Assembly (NCBI GenBank): GCA_041739225.1
Contig: JBGSOG010000034.1
Span: forward strand, 1-41,986
Length of the DNA: 41,986 nt
Reading direction: 5' to 3'
Origin: BOKV01 sp041739225
GTDB lineage: Bacteria; Pseudomonadota; Alphaproteobacteria; Rhizobiales; Rhizobiaceae
Shown here: piece after piece, positions 25,388-36,242 of the stretch
How positions within the stretch are numbered: position 1 is the first letter of the stretch
Layout of the letters: each line of letters opens with the position of its first letter
Notes under the pieces: generated by a model
What the model was told of the DNA's origin: nothing
Seen by the model: only the letters and a program-made list of their open reading frames with translations
Databases searched by the model: none
Translations under genes and position numbers: made by a program

Positions 25388-26653
25388 ATGACCCGGCAAT
25401 TGATACCCATTCTGGCCCTGATTCTCGGCTCGGCATCCCTGATGATTGCCGGCGGGCTGAACGGGTTGATCCTGCCGTTGCGTGGTTCGGTGGAAGGCTT
25501 TCCGACACTTTCCTTGGGTTTGCTGGGTACCGGCTGGGCGATCGGCTATGTTGGAGGGTGCCTGCGTGTGCCCCGGTTGGTGCGCAAGGTCGGTCATGTG
25601 CGCAGCTTCGGTGTCATGGCCGCCCTGGCCACAGTTTCGGTTTTGCTTTCGCTGCTGGTCATCCACCCGTGGGCGTGGATTCCCCTTCGTGCCATTACCG
25701 GCTTTTCCTTCGCCGGTGCGGCGATGATCGTGGAAAGCTGGCTGAATGAGCGGACCGAAAAGCAATATCGGGGCCGGGTCTTCGGCGTATACACCATGGT
25801 CAATCTGCTGGCGACAACAGCCGGGCAAATGATGGTTTCCTTCGGCGACACCGCTGGATTTGAGTATTTCGTTTGGGCAGGGCTATTCTACGTGCTCGCA
25901 CTGGTTCCGACGGCGCTGTCGACCAAGGCACAGCCCAAGCCGCTGGTCGAGAGCCGTCTTGACCTGCCATCCCTTCTGCGGAATTCGCCGCTGGCCGTGG
26001 TCGGAGCGTTTCTGACGGGCATTTCCAACAGTGCATTTGGAACGCTTGGTGTTGTCTACGGGCAGGCCATTCATTTGCAAGTATCTTCGATTGCCTTGAT
26101 GATGAGCCTGTCGTTGATTGCCGGTTCACTGTTCCAGATGCCGGTCGGCGTGATGTCCGACCGTCGCGACAGACGCATGGTTCTGGTCGGCCTGACCATT
26201 CTGGCTGCAGGCGCCGATTTGTTTTTTCTGGTGGTACAGCCAACCAGCAGCTTCCCGGTACTGGTTGCCGCAGCCCTGTTTGGCGGGGCGATCTATTCCA
26301 TGTATCCGGTACTCATTGCCCACGCCTACGACCATGCGACGCCGGAATCCTTTCTGCGGATTTCCGGTGGCCTCCTGCTGGTGTTTGGTGTTGGTGCGAT
26401 CATCGGACCGTTGTTGGCCGGTCTGGCCATGGCATGGAGCCCGGCCCGCGGGCTTTTCATGGTCACGCTGGCTGCCCATTTGTTGTTGGCTGCCTACACA
26501 CTCTATCGCATGACCCAACGCATCGCGGTTGCCGAAGCAACCAAGACCGGCTTTGTCGGAATTGGTCAGGCACGGCTGTCCACGCCTGAATCGGGAGTAA
26601 TGGATCCCCGTGTCAGTTCATCGGGACGCGACGAGACCGCCGAACCTGAATGA
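25388..26653 (+). CDS. MFS transporter (YcaD-like)
   Basis: Twelve-segment major facilitator permease of 421 residues; substrate unknown. The first segment is IPILALILGSASLMIAGGLN; the MFS loop motif is degenerate between segments 2 and 3 (RVPRLVRKVGHVRSFG), and ESWLNERTEKQYRGRVFGVY together with GVMSDRRDRRMVLVG is typical of the YcaD-like subgroup. The C-terminus has a hydrophilic tail of about 35 residues. ATG 25388 was chosen over an upstream reading to 25289 because the hydrophobic part begins there. It stands 141 bases after puuB, so membership in the putrescine operon is possible but unproven. Confidence 0.9.
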   Translation: MTRQLIPILALILGSASLMIAGGLNGLILPLRGSVEGFPTLSLGLLGTGWAIGYVGGCLRVPRLVRKVGHVRSFGVMAALATVSVLLSLLVIHPWAWIPLRAITGFSFAGAAMIVESWLNERTEKQYRGRVFGVYTMVNLLATTAGQMMVSFGDTAGFEYFVWAGLFYVLALVPTALSTKAQPKPLVESRLDLPSLLRNSPLAVVGAFLTGISNSAFGTLGVVYGQAIHLQVSSIALMMSLSLIAGSLFQMPVGVMSDRRDRRMVLVGLTILAAGADLFFLVVQPTSSFPVLVAAALFGGAIYSMYPVLIAHAYDHATPESFLRISGGLLLVFGVGAIIGPLLAGLAMAWSPARGLFMVTLAAHLLLAAYTLYRMTQRIAVAEATKTGFVGIGQARLSTPESGVMDPRVSSSGRDETAEPE

Positions 26654-26670
26654 GGGATCATTCAAGGCGC

Positions 26671-27696
26671 TTAGCGGCGCAGTCCCGCCCTTAGAAACAC
26701 CGGTATCATTGCTGTGAGAATGAACAGGCGCAGCACATGGTGTGCGGCGACATAGGCCGGGTCGGCGTTGACCGTCATTGCCATCGCCGACATCGTTTCA
26801 ACGCCGCCCGGTGCAAACGCGACGAGCGTCGCGGCAATCGGGAGCCCGGTGAGTTCTGACGCCAGCAACGCGGCTGCGCTGCTTACCATTACCGCGACGA
26901 GCGTCGTCGTAAGGCCCGCGCCTGCATTGGCCGCAAGCTGGCTCATTGAAACGCTGGAAAAACGGGTGCCGATCAACGCTCCCATGACGACATATGCCGG
27001 AATTGCCATCCACAACGGGACAGCTCCTTCGATCCAGCCGGTGATGTGGGCAATGGTTGAGACCAGCATAGGTCCAATGAGCCATGCCGCAGGCAGTCGG
27101 GTTTTCGACAACACAAACCCGGCAATGGCGCACCCGGCAAGCATGATCACAAACGACAGCAAATCGGGCACACTGGATTGCGAACTGCCAAGCGGAGCCT
27201 CCTGGTAGCCGAGCCATGAGATTATCGCCGGTACCGCGAGTGTCAGGCAAAGCAGGCGGATGCTTTGAACCACGCTGATCGTCGTCAGGTTGCCACCGGT
27301 TTCGGCACCCAGTCCGAGGACAAAGCTCAGATGCCCCGGCGCGGACGAAAGCACTGCAGTTGTCTTGTCCTGTCTGAAATATTTTCCCAAGAGCCAACTG
27401 CTTGTCGCCATGACAAATGCGAGGCTGATGGCAAGGACAACAAAACTCTGCGGCCACAAGCGCGCGGTTTCGATCACCTGGGGCGATACACCGGAACCCA
27501 TGATGGTGCCGACGACTACGAATACCGCGTTTCGCAGGGGCACGGGGACAGCTGATCTGATACCCGCCAGCCCGACAAGCGAAACTGCAATTGCGGGTCC
27601 CGTCAGAAGTGGCGCGGGAAAGCCGACCCAAACCGCGACTGCTGCGCCCAAAGCTGCAAAGACAAGCGCGGCGACGGTTTCAAAAACCGATTTCAG
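26671..27696 (-). CDS. AbrB-family (PF05145-type) integral membrane protein
   Basis: Polytopic membrane protein of the AbrB/ammonia monooxygenase-like family, named for E. coli AbrB, a regulator of aidB; molecular function unknown. It is made of two similar halves: GFPAPLLTGPAIAVSLVGLA with GTIMGSGVSPQVI in the first, and LPAAWLIGPMLVSTIAHITG with GALIGTRFSSVSM in the second, each ending in a FAPGG/SAPGH-type loop. The obvious start codon is TTG at 27651, but the first membrane segment begins further upstream. A CTG at 27696 with GAGG seven bases ahead and overlapping the pseB stop (CTGA) gives a complete first segment, 341 residues, so I use it. Confidence 0.82.
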   Translation of the reverse strand: MKSVFETVAALVFAALGAAVAVWVGFPAPLLTGPAIAVSLVGLAGIRSAVPVPLRNAVFVVVGTIMGSGVSPQVIETARLWPQSFVVLAISLAFVMATSSWLLGKYFRQDKTTAVLSSAPGHLSFVLGLGAETGGNLTTISVVQSIRLLCLTLAVPAIISWLGYQEAPLGSSQSSVPDLLSFVIMLAGCAIAGFVLSKTRLPAAWLIGPMLVSTIAHITGWIEGAVPLWMAIPAYVVMGALIGTRFSSVSMSQLAANAGAGLTTTLVAVMVSSAAALLASELTGLPIAATLVAFAPGGVETMSAMAMTVNADPAYVAAHHVLRLFILTAMIPVFLRAGLRR

Positions 27697-28709
27697 GCAG
27701 TTACCTCAAAGTCGGAATCGACGTGATCGCGGATCAGCGCCCGCAATTCTTCCACTGTGAGAAAATGCTCATTGGTGCCACTTTGGTAATGGAAGCCTGG
27801 TTCGACCATCCTGCCATTGCGCTGCGCAACATAGGATTCGATGTGGGTGCCGGCGGCTTCCGACAGGATCGCGTAATACCGGCCGAGATCGACGGTGTTG
27901 TGGCTGTCGGCCGGGATGATCATTTCCTCGTGGATTTTTTCCCCCGGACGGATGCCGATGACCGGATGCTCGCACTCGGGTGCAATGGCCTGGGCCAGAT
28001 CGGTCACGCGGTAGCTTGGAATTTTCGGCACGATGATTTCGCCTCCAGCCGAGTTTTCGATGGTCCAAAGCACCATGTCGATCGACTGGTCGAGGGTGAT
28101 GTTGAACCGCGTCATTTCCGCATGGGTTATCGGCAGTTTGCCGGTCTCGCGCATCTTCAGGAAAAACGGGATGACCGAGCCCCGGCTGCCCATCACATTG
28201 CCATACCGGACAACCGAGAAACGCAGCTTGCGGCTGCCAACGATGTTGTTGGCTGAAACAAACAGTTTGTCGGAGCAAAGCTTGGTGGCGCCATACAAAT
28301 TGCTGGGGGCGGCGGCCTTGTCGGTCGAAAGCGCGACCACGGTTTTCACGCCACTGTCGAGGCAGGCATCAATCAGGTTTTGCGCGCCAAGGACATTGGT
28401 CTTGATGAATTCGAACGGATTGTACTCAGCAGCTGGTACCTGCTTGAGTGCGGCTGCATGAATGACAATGTCGATGTTTTCCAGTGCCCGCTTGATGCGT
28501 GCATGTTCGCGGATGTCGCCAAGGAAATAGCGAAGGCAGGGATATTGCGTGGGCGAAAACTCCTGCGCCATGTCGAACTGCTTCAGTTCATCGCGGGAAA
28601 ACACCACCAGTCGGCGCACTTCCGGGTATTCGGTCAGGATGCGTTTTACAAAGCGCTTGCCGAAGGAGCCGGTGCCTCCGGTAACGAGTATTGATTTGTC
28701 TTTGAGCAT
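27693..28709 (-). CDS. pseB: UDP-N-acetylglucosamine 4,6-dehydratase (inverting)
   Basis: Extended SDR enzyme that dehydrates and C5-epimerises UDP-GlcNAc, the first step towards pseudaminic acid and related sugars. The 338-residue protein has NADP-binding GGTGSFGKRF (11-20), LGDIRE, the catalytic Asp130/Lys131 in STDKA and Tyr139-x3-Lys143 in SNLYGATK, matching D132, K133 and Y141 of Helicobacter FlaA1, plus RYGNVMGSRGSVIPFF and IGIRPGEKIHEEMI. No other pseudaminic acid genes are in the window, so the product may feed a different surface glycan or flagellin pathway encoded elsewhere. Confidence 0.92.
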   Translation of the reverse strand: MLKDKSILVTGGTGSFGKRFVKRILTEYPEVRRLVVFSRDELKQFDMAQEFSPTQYPCLRYFLGDIREHARIKRALENIDIVIHAAALKQVPAAEYNPFEFIKTNVLGAQNLIDACLDSGVKTVVALSTDKAAAPSNLYGATKLCSDKLFVSANNIVGSRKLRFSVVRYGNVMGSRGSVIPFFLKMRETGKLPITHAEMTRFNITLDQSIDMVLWTIENSAGGEIIVPKIPSYRVTDLAQAIAPECEHPVIGIRPGEKIHEEMIIPADSHNTVDLGRYYAILSEAAGTHIESYVAQRNGRMVEPGFHYQSGTNEHFLTVEELRALIRDHVDSDFEVTA

Positions 28710-28801
28710 GGTCCGGCCTTTGTTCCTGAAAAACTGAATTGCCCGGCCAAGCCGGTGAACGGCTCAATAACAAGGCAGACTGGCAAAGGAAAGCTGATTG
28801 A

Positions 28802-29587
28802 TCAGCGCGGCAACAAGGCGTCCGTGCGCCCGGTCAGGTAATAAGCCAGCAAACCGACATACTCCTTGACCAGCAGGCTGGCCTTGAGGAACTGGATTGG
28901 CGTTTCGTCCATAACATACGGGAATTGCAACGGCTCGGAGCGAAAATCGGTTGGTACCGGCACGACGTAGATCCCGGCCTTGCGAAAACAGCCGACAGCC
29001 CTCGACATGTGAAAGGCAGAAGTCACCAACAGCCAGGGCTTATGTTTTGTTGCGCCGAGCATCTTTTCGACCTCAATGGCGTTTTCATGGGTGGTCCGTG
29101 AGCGGTCTTCCAATTCCATTCCGCGATCATTGCCGTACAATGCGCGCACCATGTCGGCTGCGCCAACGGTTTCGGGCAATTCCTCGCTGATCAGGGTGCC
29201 GCTGCCGCCAGAATAGATGAACCGCGCAGATGGGTAGCGCTGGCGCAACTCCAGCCCCTTGACCAGCCGGTCAGCCGCTTCACCCAAATGATAGCCAACA
29301 CCGCCGCTGGCACTTTTGGTGCCGATGCCTCCGCCAAGGATGATAATGCCCGCCGGATCGGCGGGCAATTCTGCCACCGGAACGATGGTCTCAAGTTTGT
29401 ACAGCAGATAGTCAGTGACTTGTGTGAAACCGAAAACCATGAACAAGCCCACGGCAAGCCCAAGCCCGGCGCGGCGCAGCCGCAGAAAACCGAATCGCCC
29501 GGCAAACAGCGCAGCCAGTGTCAGGAAGAACACAAAGTTGAGCGGTCTGGCGACAACCCAGAACAGTTTCGAGGCTATGAAGAACAA
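28802..29587 (-). CDS. YdcF-like DUF218 membrane protein
   Basis: ElyC/SanA/YdcF-family protein (DUF218) of 261 residues. Two N-terminal membrane segments (LFFIASKLFWVVARPLNFVF and a second near FLRLRRAGLGLAVGLFMVFG) precede the DUF218 domain with GIIILGGGIGT, ARFIYSGGSG, EDRSRTTHENA and WLLVTSAFHMSRAVGCF. The family is linked to envelope biogenesis; the reaction is unknown. No ATG fits: TTG at 29587 places the start just at the first membrane segment, while another TTG at 29653 would add 22 residues. It follows the methylmalonyl-CoA mutase gene in the same direction. Confidence 0.84.
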   Translation of the reverse strand: MFFIASKLFWVVARPLNFVFFLTLAALFAGRFGFLRLRRAGLGLAVGLFMVFGFTQVTDYLLYKLETIVPVAELPADPAGIIILGGGIGTKSASGGVGYHLGEAADRLVKGLELRQRYPSARFIYSGGSGTLISEELPETVGAADMVRALYGNDRGMELEDRSRTTHENAIEVEKMLGATKHKPWLLVTSAFHMSRAVGCFRKAGIYVVPVPTDFRSEPLQFPYVMDETPIQFLKASLLVKEYVGLLAYYLTGRTDALLPR

Positions 29588-29665
29588 AGGTGATTTTCCA
29601 GTTGAGGGTTGCAGCGTTAGCCGATTTTCGCCCGCTTCAAAAGCTGCAATCAATGCCGCAGCGGA

Positions 29666-31803
<2,138 letters not shown>

Positions 31804-31804
<1 letters not shown>

Positions 31805-33807
31805 CACTCAAACTCCAGAATCACTTCATCCACCGCCAAGCTGTCGCCCGCCTTGGCGTTGATCTTGCGGATCACCACCTTGCGCTCGGCGCGCAGGATG
31901 TTTTCCATCTTCATCGCCTCGACCGTGGCAAGCGTCTGGCCTTCCTGCACTTCCTCGCCTTCGTGTACGGCGATGGAAACGACGAGGCCCGGCATCGGAC
32001 ACAACAGCAGGCGTGAGGTATCGGCTGCCTGCTTTTCCAGCATCAGCCGCGAAAGCTCGGCCTCGCGCGGGTTGCGGACAAACGTGCGCAAATCGGCACC
32101 GCGATGGCGCAAGCGCCAGCCGCCCGGGCGGGGCTCAATTTTCACAATCATCGCCTGACGCCCGACCTTGGCGCGGATGATCGTATGGCCGGGCCGCCAG
32201 CCGCCAATGTCGACATTGACCGGCTTGAAGCCAACATGCGTCACCTGGAAATTCTCGCCGTCGCGGGTGATGGCGAGCGGGAAATCATGGCCGCCGGCAC
32301 TGGCCACCCAGTCCTGACCAACATGGTGGCGGTGGTTTTCCATGACGCCGGAAATGCGCGTGGCGCGTTGCTGCACAACGAAATTGCAGGCTGCGGCAAT
32401 CGATGCCAGCGCCTGACAGGATTTTTTCGGCAATGTCGCGCCGGCAAAGCCGTCGGGCCATTCTTCCGCAATGAACGCAGTGGTCAATTCGCCCTTGCGA
32501 AAGCGTGGGTGCTCCATCACCGCCGACAGGAACGGCAAATTGTGGCCGATCCCTTCGACCTCAAAAGCGTCCAGCGCCTCGACCATCGCGTCGATGGCAG
32601 TGGTGCGGTCGGGCGCCCAGGTGCAAAGCTTGGCAATCATCGGGTCGTAAAACATCGAGATCTCGCCGCCCTCAAAGACGCCGGTGTCGTTGCGAACGAT
32701 CACGCCGTTGTTCTTGCCTTCGGCAGGAGGGCGGTACAGCGACAGGCGGCCGATCGAAGGCAGGAAATTGCGATAAGGGTCTTCGGCATAAAGGCGGCTT
32801 TCCATTGCCCAGCCGTCGAGCTTGATGTCGTCCTGAGTGAGGCCAAGTTTCTCACCGGCGGCAACGCGGATCATCTGCTCGACAAGGTCTATGCCGGTGA
32901 CAAGTTCGGTGACCGGATGCTCGACCTGCAGGCGGGTGTTCATTTCGAGGAAATAGAAATTGCGGTCGCCATCGACGATGAATTCGACCGTGCCGGCGGA
33001 GCAGTAATTGACGGCCTTTGAAAGCGCGACAGCTTGCTCGCCCATCGCCTTGCGGGTTTTTGCATCAAGGAAAGGCGAGGGAGCTTCCTCGACAACTTTC
33101 TGGTTGCGGCGCTGGATCGAACATTCACGCTCGCCAAGGTACAGCACTGTCCCATGCTGGTCGCCGAGGACCTGGATTTCGATGTGGCGCGGCGAAGTAA
33201 CAAACTTCTCGATGAAAATTCGGTCATCGCCAAAGGAGGCCTTGGCCTCGTTCTTTGAGGACTGAAAGCCCTCGCGCGCTTCCCGGTCATTCCAGGCAAT
33301 GCGCATGCCCTTGCCGCCGCCACCGGCAGAAGCCTTGATCATCACCGGATAGCCGATCTCGCCAGCGATCTTGACCGCGTGGTCGGCATCGTCGATCAGG
33401 CCCATGTGGCCGGGAACAGTGGAGACACCGGCTTGTGCCGCCAGTTTCTTGGAGGTGATCTTGTCACCCATTGCCTCGATGGCTCTGACCGGCGGGCCGA
33501 TGAAGGCTACGCCGATCTTGCCGAGTGCGGCGGCAAACTCTGCACGTTCTGAAAGGAACCCGTAGCCCGGATGCACGGCCTGTGCGCCGCTGGCTTTCAC
33601 CGCGTCGATGATCTTGTCGATGACGATGTAGGACTGGGCAGCCGGCGGCGGGCCGATGTGGATGGCTTCATCAGCCATTTTCACGTGCAGCGCTTCGCGG
33701 TCGGCGTCAGAGTAGACGGCGACGGTGGCAATGCCCATCTTGCGCGCAGTCTTGATGACCCGGCAGGCGATTTCGCCACGGTTGGCAATCAGGATTTTCT
33801 TGAACAT
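31804..33807 (-). CDS. pccA: Propionyl-CoA carboxylase alpha subunit (biotin carboxylase and carrier)
   Basis: Carboxylates its own biotin and delivers it to PccB, making (S)-methylmalonyl-CoA. The 667-residue product has the biotin carboxylase domain (FKKILIANRGEIACRVIKTA, HPGYGFLSE, ATP-grasp glycine loop near SAGGGGKGMRIAW, EMNTRLQVEHPVTE), a PCC-specific middle region, and the biotinyl domain with Lys633 in EAMKMEN. It starts one base after the small membrane protein gene and overlaps the mutase gene by one base. The order pccB, three small genes, pccA, mutase is a continuous operon. Confidence 0.96.
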
Positions 33808-33808
33808 T

Positions 33809-34114
33809 TCACTCGTCTTCCGGAGGGTCGGAGAATTTGCGTTTGTAGGGCATCATCATGATGGCCGAACCAATGGCGGCAGCGCCGAAAGTCAGGCACA
33901 GCGGGAAAGTGATCAGGACCAGCGGCAACAAGGGGTTGCTTGCATGCGATACCCGTGTGGCGATGCCACCGGTATCCAGCCACAGCAGCGCAAGCACCAC
34001 CAACAGGCCAATGCCACCGCCCATGGCAGCGTTGAGCGCCATGAAGCGCAACATCGCACGATGGTCGGCCCTTGCGGCGGCGGGTGTGTGCGGTGGGAGA
34101 TCAGTTTTGCGCAT
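33809..34114 (-). CDS. Small two-segment membrane protein of unknown function
   Basis: A 101-residue protein I do not recognise. It has a hydrophilic N-terminus with APAARADHRA-like composition (MRKTDLPPHTPAAARADHRA), a membrane segment at about 27-46 (NAAMGGGIGLLVVLALLWLD) and a second at about 63-87 (LLPLVLITFPLCLTFGAAAI), ending with a charged tail FSDPPEDE. It lies 9 bases after DUF2442 and one base before pccA, so it is clearly part of the operon. It could be a membrane tether or regulator, but there is no evidence for a specific role. Confidence 0.75.
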   Translation of the reverse strand: MRKTDLPPHTPAAARADHRAMLRFMALNAAMGGGIGLLVVLALLWLDTGGIATRVSHASNPLLPLVLITFPLCLTFGAAAIGSAIMMMPYKRKFSDPPEDE

Positions 34115-34123
34115 GGGGGATTT

Positions 34124-34402
34124 TCATTCTGCCGCTTGAGCAGGCGGGACAGCACCCGGGTATTTGCTTCCTTTGAGCATGCCCTCTACGCTGAGGTCTT
34201 CATCGATTTCGGGCCAATGAATCCCGAATGGGGAAAGCTCGATTTTGTTGCGTTGGGCGGGAGTCGCGTTCATCAAGCTCGTATACCACCAAAGCGGAGT
34301 CACGAGTTTTGCGCCGTCAGACAGCGTGACCACCAGTTCAGTATCACTGCAATATGCTGCTACTGGCTCCAGCAGTTCATGGTCAATCTGCAAAATGTTC
34401 AT
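34124..34402 (-). CDS. DUF2442 domain protein
   Basis: Small protein of 92 residues (MNILQIDHELLEPVAAYCSD...) with the DUF2442 pattern: an early beta strand, LVVTLSDGAKLVTPLWWYTS, a run PAQRNKIELSPFGIHWPEID, and EDLSVEGML near the C-terminus. The function of the family is unknown; it is commonly found beside DUF4160, as here. GGAG precedes ATG 34402, which lies inside the DUF4160 gene (20-base overlap). The pair resembles a toxin-antitoxin arrangement, but this is inference. Confidence 0.88.
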   Translation of the reverse strand: MNILQIDHELLEPVAAYCSDTELVVTLSDGAKLVTPLWWYTSLMNATPAQRNKIELSPFGIHWPEIDEDLSVEGMLKGSKYPGAVPPAQAAE

Positions 34403-34619
34403 GCCATTTCTCCAAAAAAGCATCTTTGTGAACTTCGACCACGGACAGGATATCGCTTATATCCTTGGGGGAACATCTTTGGTTCCTTGCTACGGAGATA
34501 TCTTTTAACCAGACCTTCAATTCTCTTCGTTCCTTGCGAACATGCACATGCGGCGGTTCCATGCGGTCCAGGCTGTAGAACAGGAAAATCCAGCCCTTCC
34601 ACTCGAACAGTTTCGGCAT
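34383..34619 (-). CDS. DUF4160 domain protein
   Basis: A 78-residue protein matching the DUF4160 pattern: MPKLFEWKGWIFLFYSLDRM, the PPHVHVRKERRELKVWL core with two His residues, and the C-terminal ISDILSVVEVHKDAFLEKWH. The family has no proven biochemical function, and a toxin-like role has been considered because of its pairing with DUF2442. It starts six bases after the pccB stop, with GAGGGG overlapping that stop codon as ribosome binding site, so it is translated within the pcc operon. Confidence 0.88.
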   Translation of the reverse strand: MPKLFEWKGWIFLFYSLDRMEPPHVHVRKERRELKVWLKDISVARNQRCSPKDISDILSVVEVHKDAFLEKWHEHFAD

Positions 34620-34625
34620 CGCCCC

Positions 34626-36158
34626 TCACAGCGGGATGTTGTCGTGCTTTTTCCACGGGTTTTGCAGGTTCTTGTTGCGCAGTGATGCGAAGGCTCGCGC
34701 AATTCGCTTGCGCGTAGAATGTGGCATGATGACATCGTCGATGAAGCCTTTTTCAGCGGCAACGAACGGATTGGCAAAGCGGGTTTCGTAGTCTTTGGTG
34801 CGCTGGGCGATCTTTTCCTTGTCGGCAAGCTCGCTGCGATACAAAATCTCGACCGCGCCCTTGGCACCCATCACGGCGATTTCGGCGGTTGGCCAGGCAT
34901 AGTTCACATCGCCGCGCAGGTGCTTGGAAGCCATCACGTCATACGCGCCGCCATAAGCCTTGCGGGTAATCAGCGTCACTTTGGGTACCGTCGCCTCGCC
35001 ATAGGCAAACAGCAATTTTGCGCCGTGCTTGATGACGCCGCCATATTCCTGGCTGGTCCCCGGCAGGAAGCCCGGCACGTCAACCAGCGTCAGGATCGGA
35101 ATGTTGAAGCAATCGCAGAAGCGCACAAACCTTGCGGCCTTGCGCGATGAATTGATATCGAGCACGCCCGCCAGCACCATCGGCTGGTTGGCGACGACGC
35201 CGACGGTCGAGCCTTCCATGCGGATGAACCCGGTTACGATATTCTTGGCATAGTCCGCCTGCAGCTCGAAAAAATCGCCTTCATCGGCAATCTTGGTGAT
35301 CAGTTCCTTGATGTCGTAGGGCTTGTTCGGATTGTCCGGGATGAGGGTGTCGAGCGAATAATCCATCCGGTCGGGCGAATCGAAAAACGGGCGAACCGGC
35401 GGCTTTTCACGGTTGTTTAGCGGCAGGAAATCGATGAACCGGCGAAGGGTTGAAAGCGCCTCGACGTCGTTGTCGAAGGCACCGTCGGCAACCGATGATT
35501 TGGTCGTGTGGGTGCGTGCTCCGCCCAGTTCCTCGGCGGTGACGATCTCGTTGGTTACGGTTTTAACCACATCGGGACCGGTGACAAACATGTAGGACGT
35601 GTCGCGCACCATGAAGATGAAATCGGTCATCGCTGGCGAATAGACCGCGCCGCCAGCGCAAGGCCCCATGATCATCGAGATTTGCGGCACCACGCCGGAG
35701 GCCAGCGTGTTCATCTGGAACACGTCGGCATAGCCGCCGAGCGAGGCAACGCCTTCCTGGATGCGCGCACCGCCTGAATCATTGATGCCAATGACCGGCG
35801 CTCCATTGCGCATGGCCATGTCCATGATCTTGCAGATTTTCTTTGCATGGGTCTCCGACAGCGAGCCGCCAAAGACAGTAAAGTCCTGACTGAATACATA
35901 GATCATGCGGCCGTTGACGGTGCCCCAGCCGGTGACGACACCGTCGCCGGCAAGCTTGGTCGCATCCATGCCAAAGTCAGTACAGCGGTGGGTCACGAAC
36001 ATGTCCCACTCTTCGAACGAACCGGTATCGAGCAACAATTCGATCCGCTCGCGCGCCGTCAGCTTGCCCTTGGCGTGCTGGGCTTCGATGCGCGGAGCCC
36101 CGCCACCCATGCGCGCTTCTTCGCGGCGGCGTTCAAGTTCTTCAAGTATGTGCTGCAT
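34626..36158 (-). CDS. pccB: Propionyl-CoA carboxylase beta subunit
   Basis: Carboxyltransferase that moves the carboxyl group from biotin to propionyl-CoA. The 510-residue protein shows GKLTARERIELLLDTGSFEE, FSQDFTVFGGSLSETHAKKI, GINDSGGARIQEGVASLGGY, MGPCAGGAVYSPAMTDFIFM, the second oxyanion region TLVDVPGFLPGTSQEYGGVI and ITRKAYGGAYDVMASKHLRG; all are hallmarks of PccB-type carboxyltransferases. It is the first gene of the operon that includes DUF4160, DUF2442, the small membrane protein, pccA and the mutase. A consensus TATAAT lies upstream. Confidence 0.96.
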   Translation of the reverse strand: MQHILEELERRREEARMGGGAPRIEAQHAKGKLTARERIELLLDTGSFEEWDMFVTHRCTDFGMDATKLAGDGVVTGWGTVNGRMIYVFSQDFTVFGGSLSETHAKKICKIMDMAMRNGAPVIGINDSGGARIQEGVASLGGYADVFQMNTLASGVVPQISMIMGPCAGGAVYSPAMTDFIFMVRDTSYMFVTGPDVVKTVTNEIVTAEELGGARTHTTKSSVADGAFDNDVEALSTLRRFIDFLPLNNREKPPVRPFFDSPDRMDYSLDTLIPDNPNKPYDIKELITKIADEGDFFELQADYAKNIVTGFIRMEGSTVGVVANQPMVLAGVLDINSSRKAARFVRFCDCFNIPILTLVDVPGFLPGTSQEYGGVIKHGAKLLFAYGEATVPKVTLITRKAYGGAYDVMASKHLRGDVNYAWPTAEIAVMGAKGAVEILYRSELADKEKIAQRTKDYETRFANPFVAAEKGFIDDVIMPHSTRKRIARAFASLRNKNLQNPWKKHDNIPL

Positions 36159-36204
36159 GGCCCGGCCCTTTGTCTGCTTCGTCGGTCTATCAGATCAACG
36201 AGGC

Positions 36205-36240
36205 GGCTTGAATTATACCTTTTGTTACGAACCTTGAGCC
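36205..36240 (-). promoter_or_regulatory. Probable promoter of the pcc operon
   Basis: On the minus strand a perfect TATAAT (36217-36212) stands 53 bases before the pccB ATG, in an A/T-rich patch (AACAAAAGGTATAATTC) that is unusual for this GC-rich sequence. The corresponding -35 at 17 bases spacing, GGCTCA, is a poor match, so activation by a regulator is possible. Confidence 0.5.
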
Positions 36241-36242
36241 TT

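Noticed and set aside
28710..28801. Terminator between pseB and the ydcF-like gene
   Set aside because: Small stems such as AGCCG/CGGCT are present but without a T tract on either strand.
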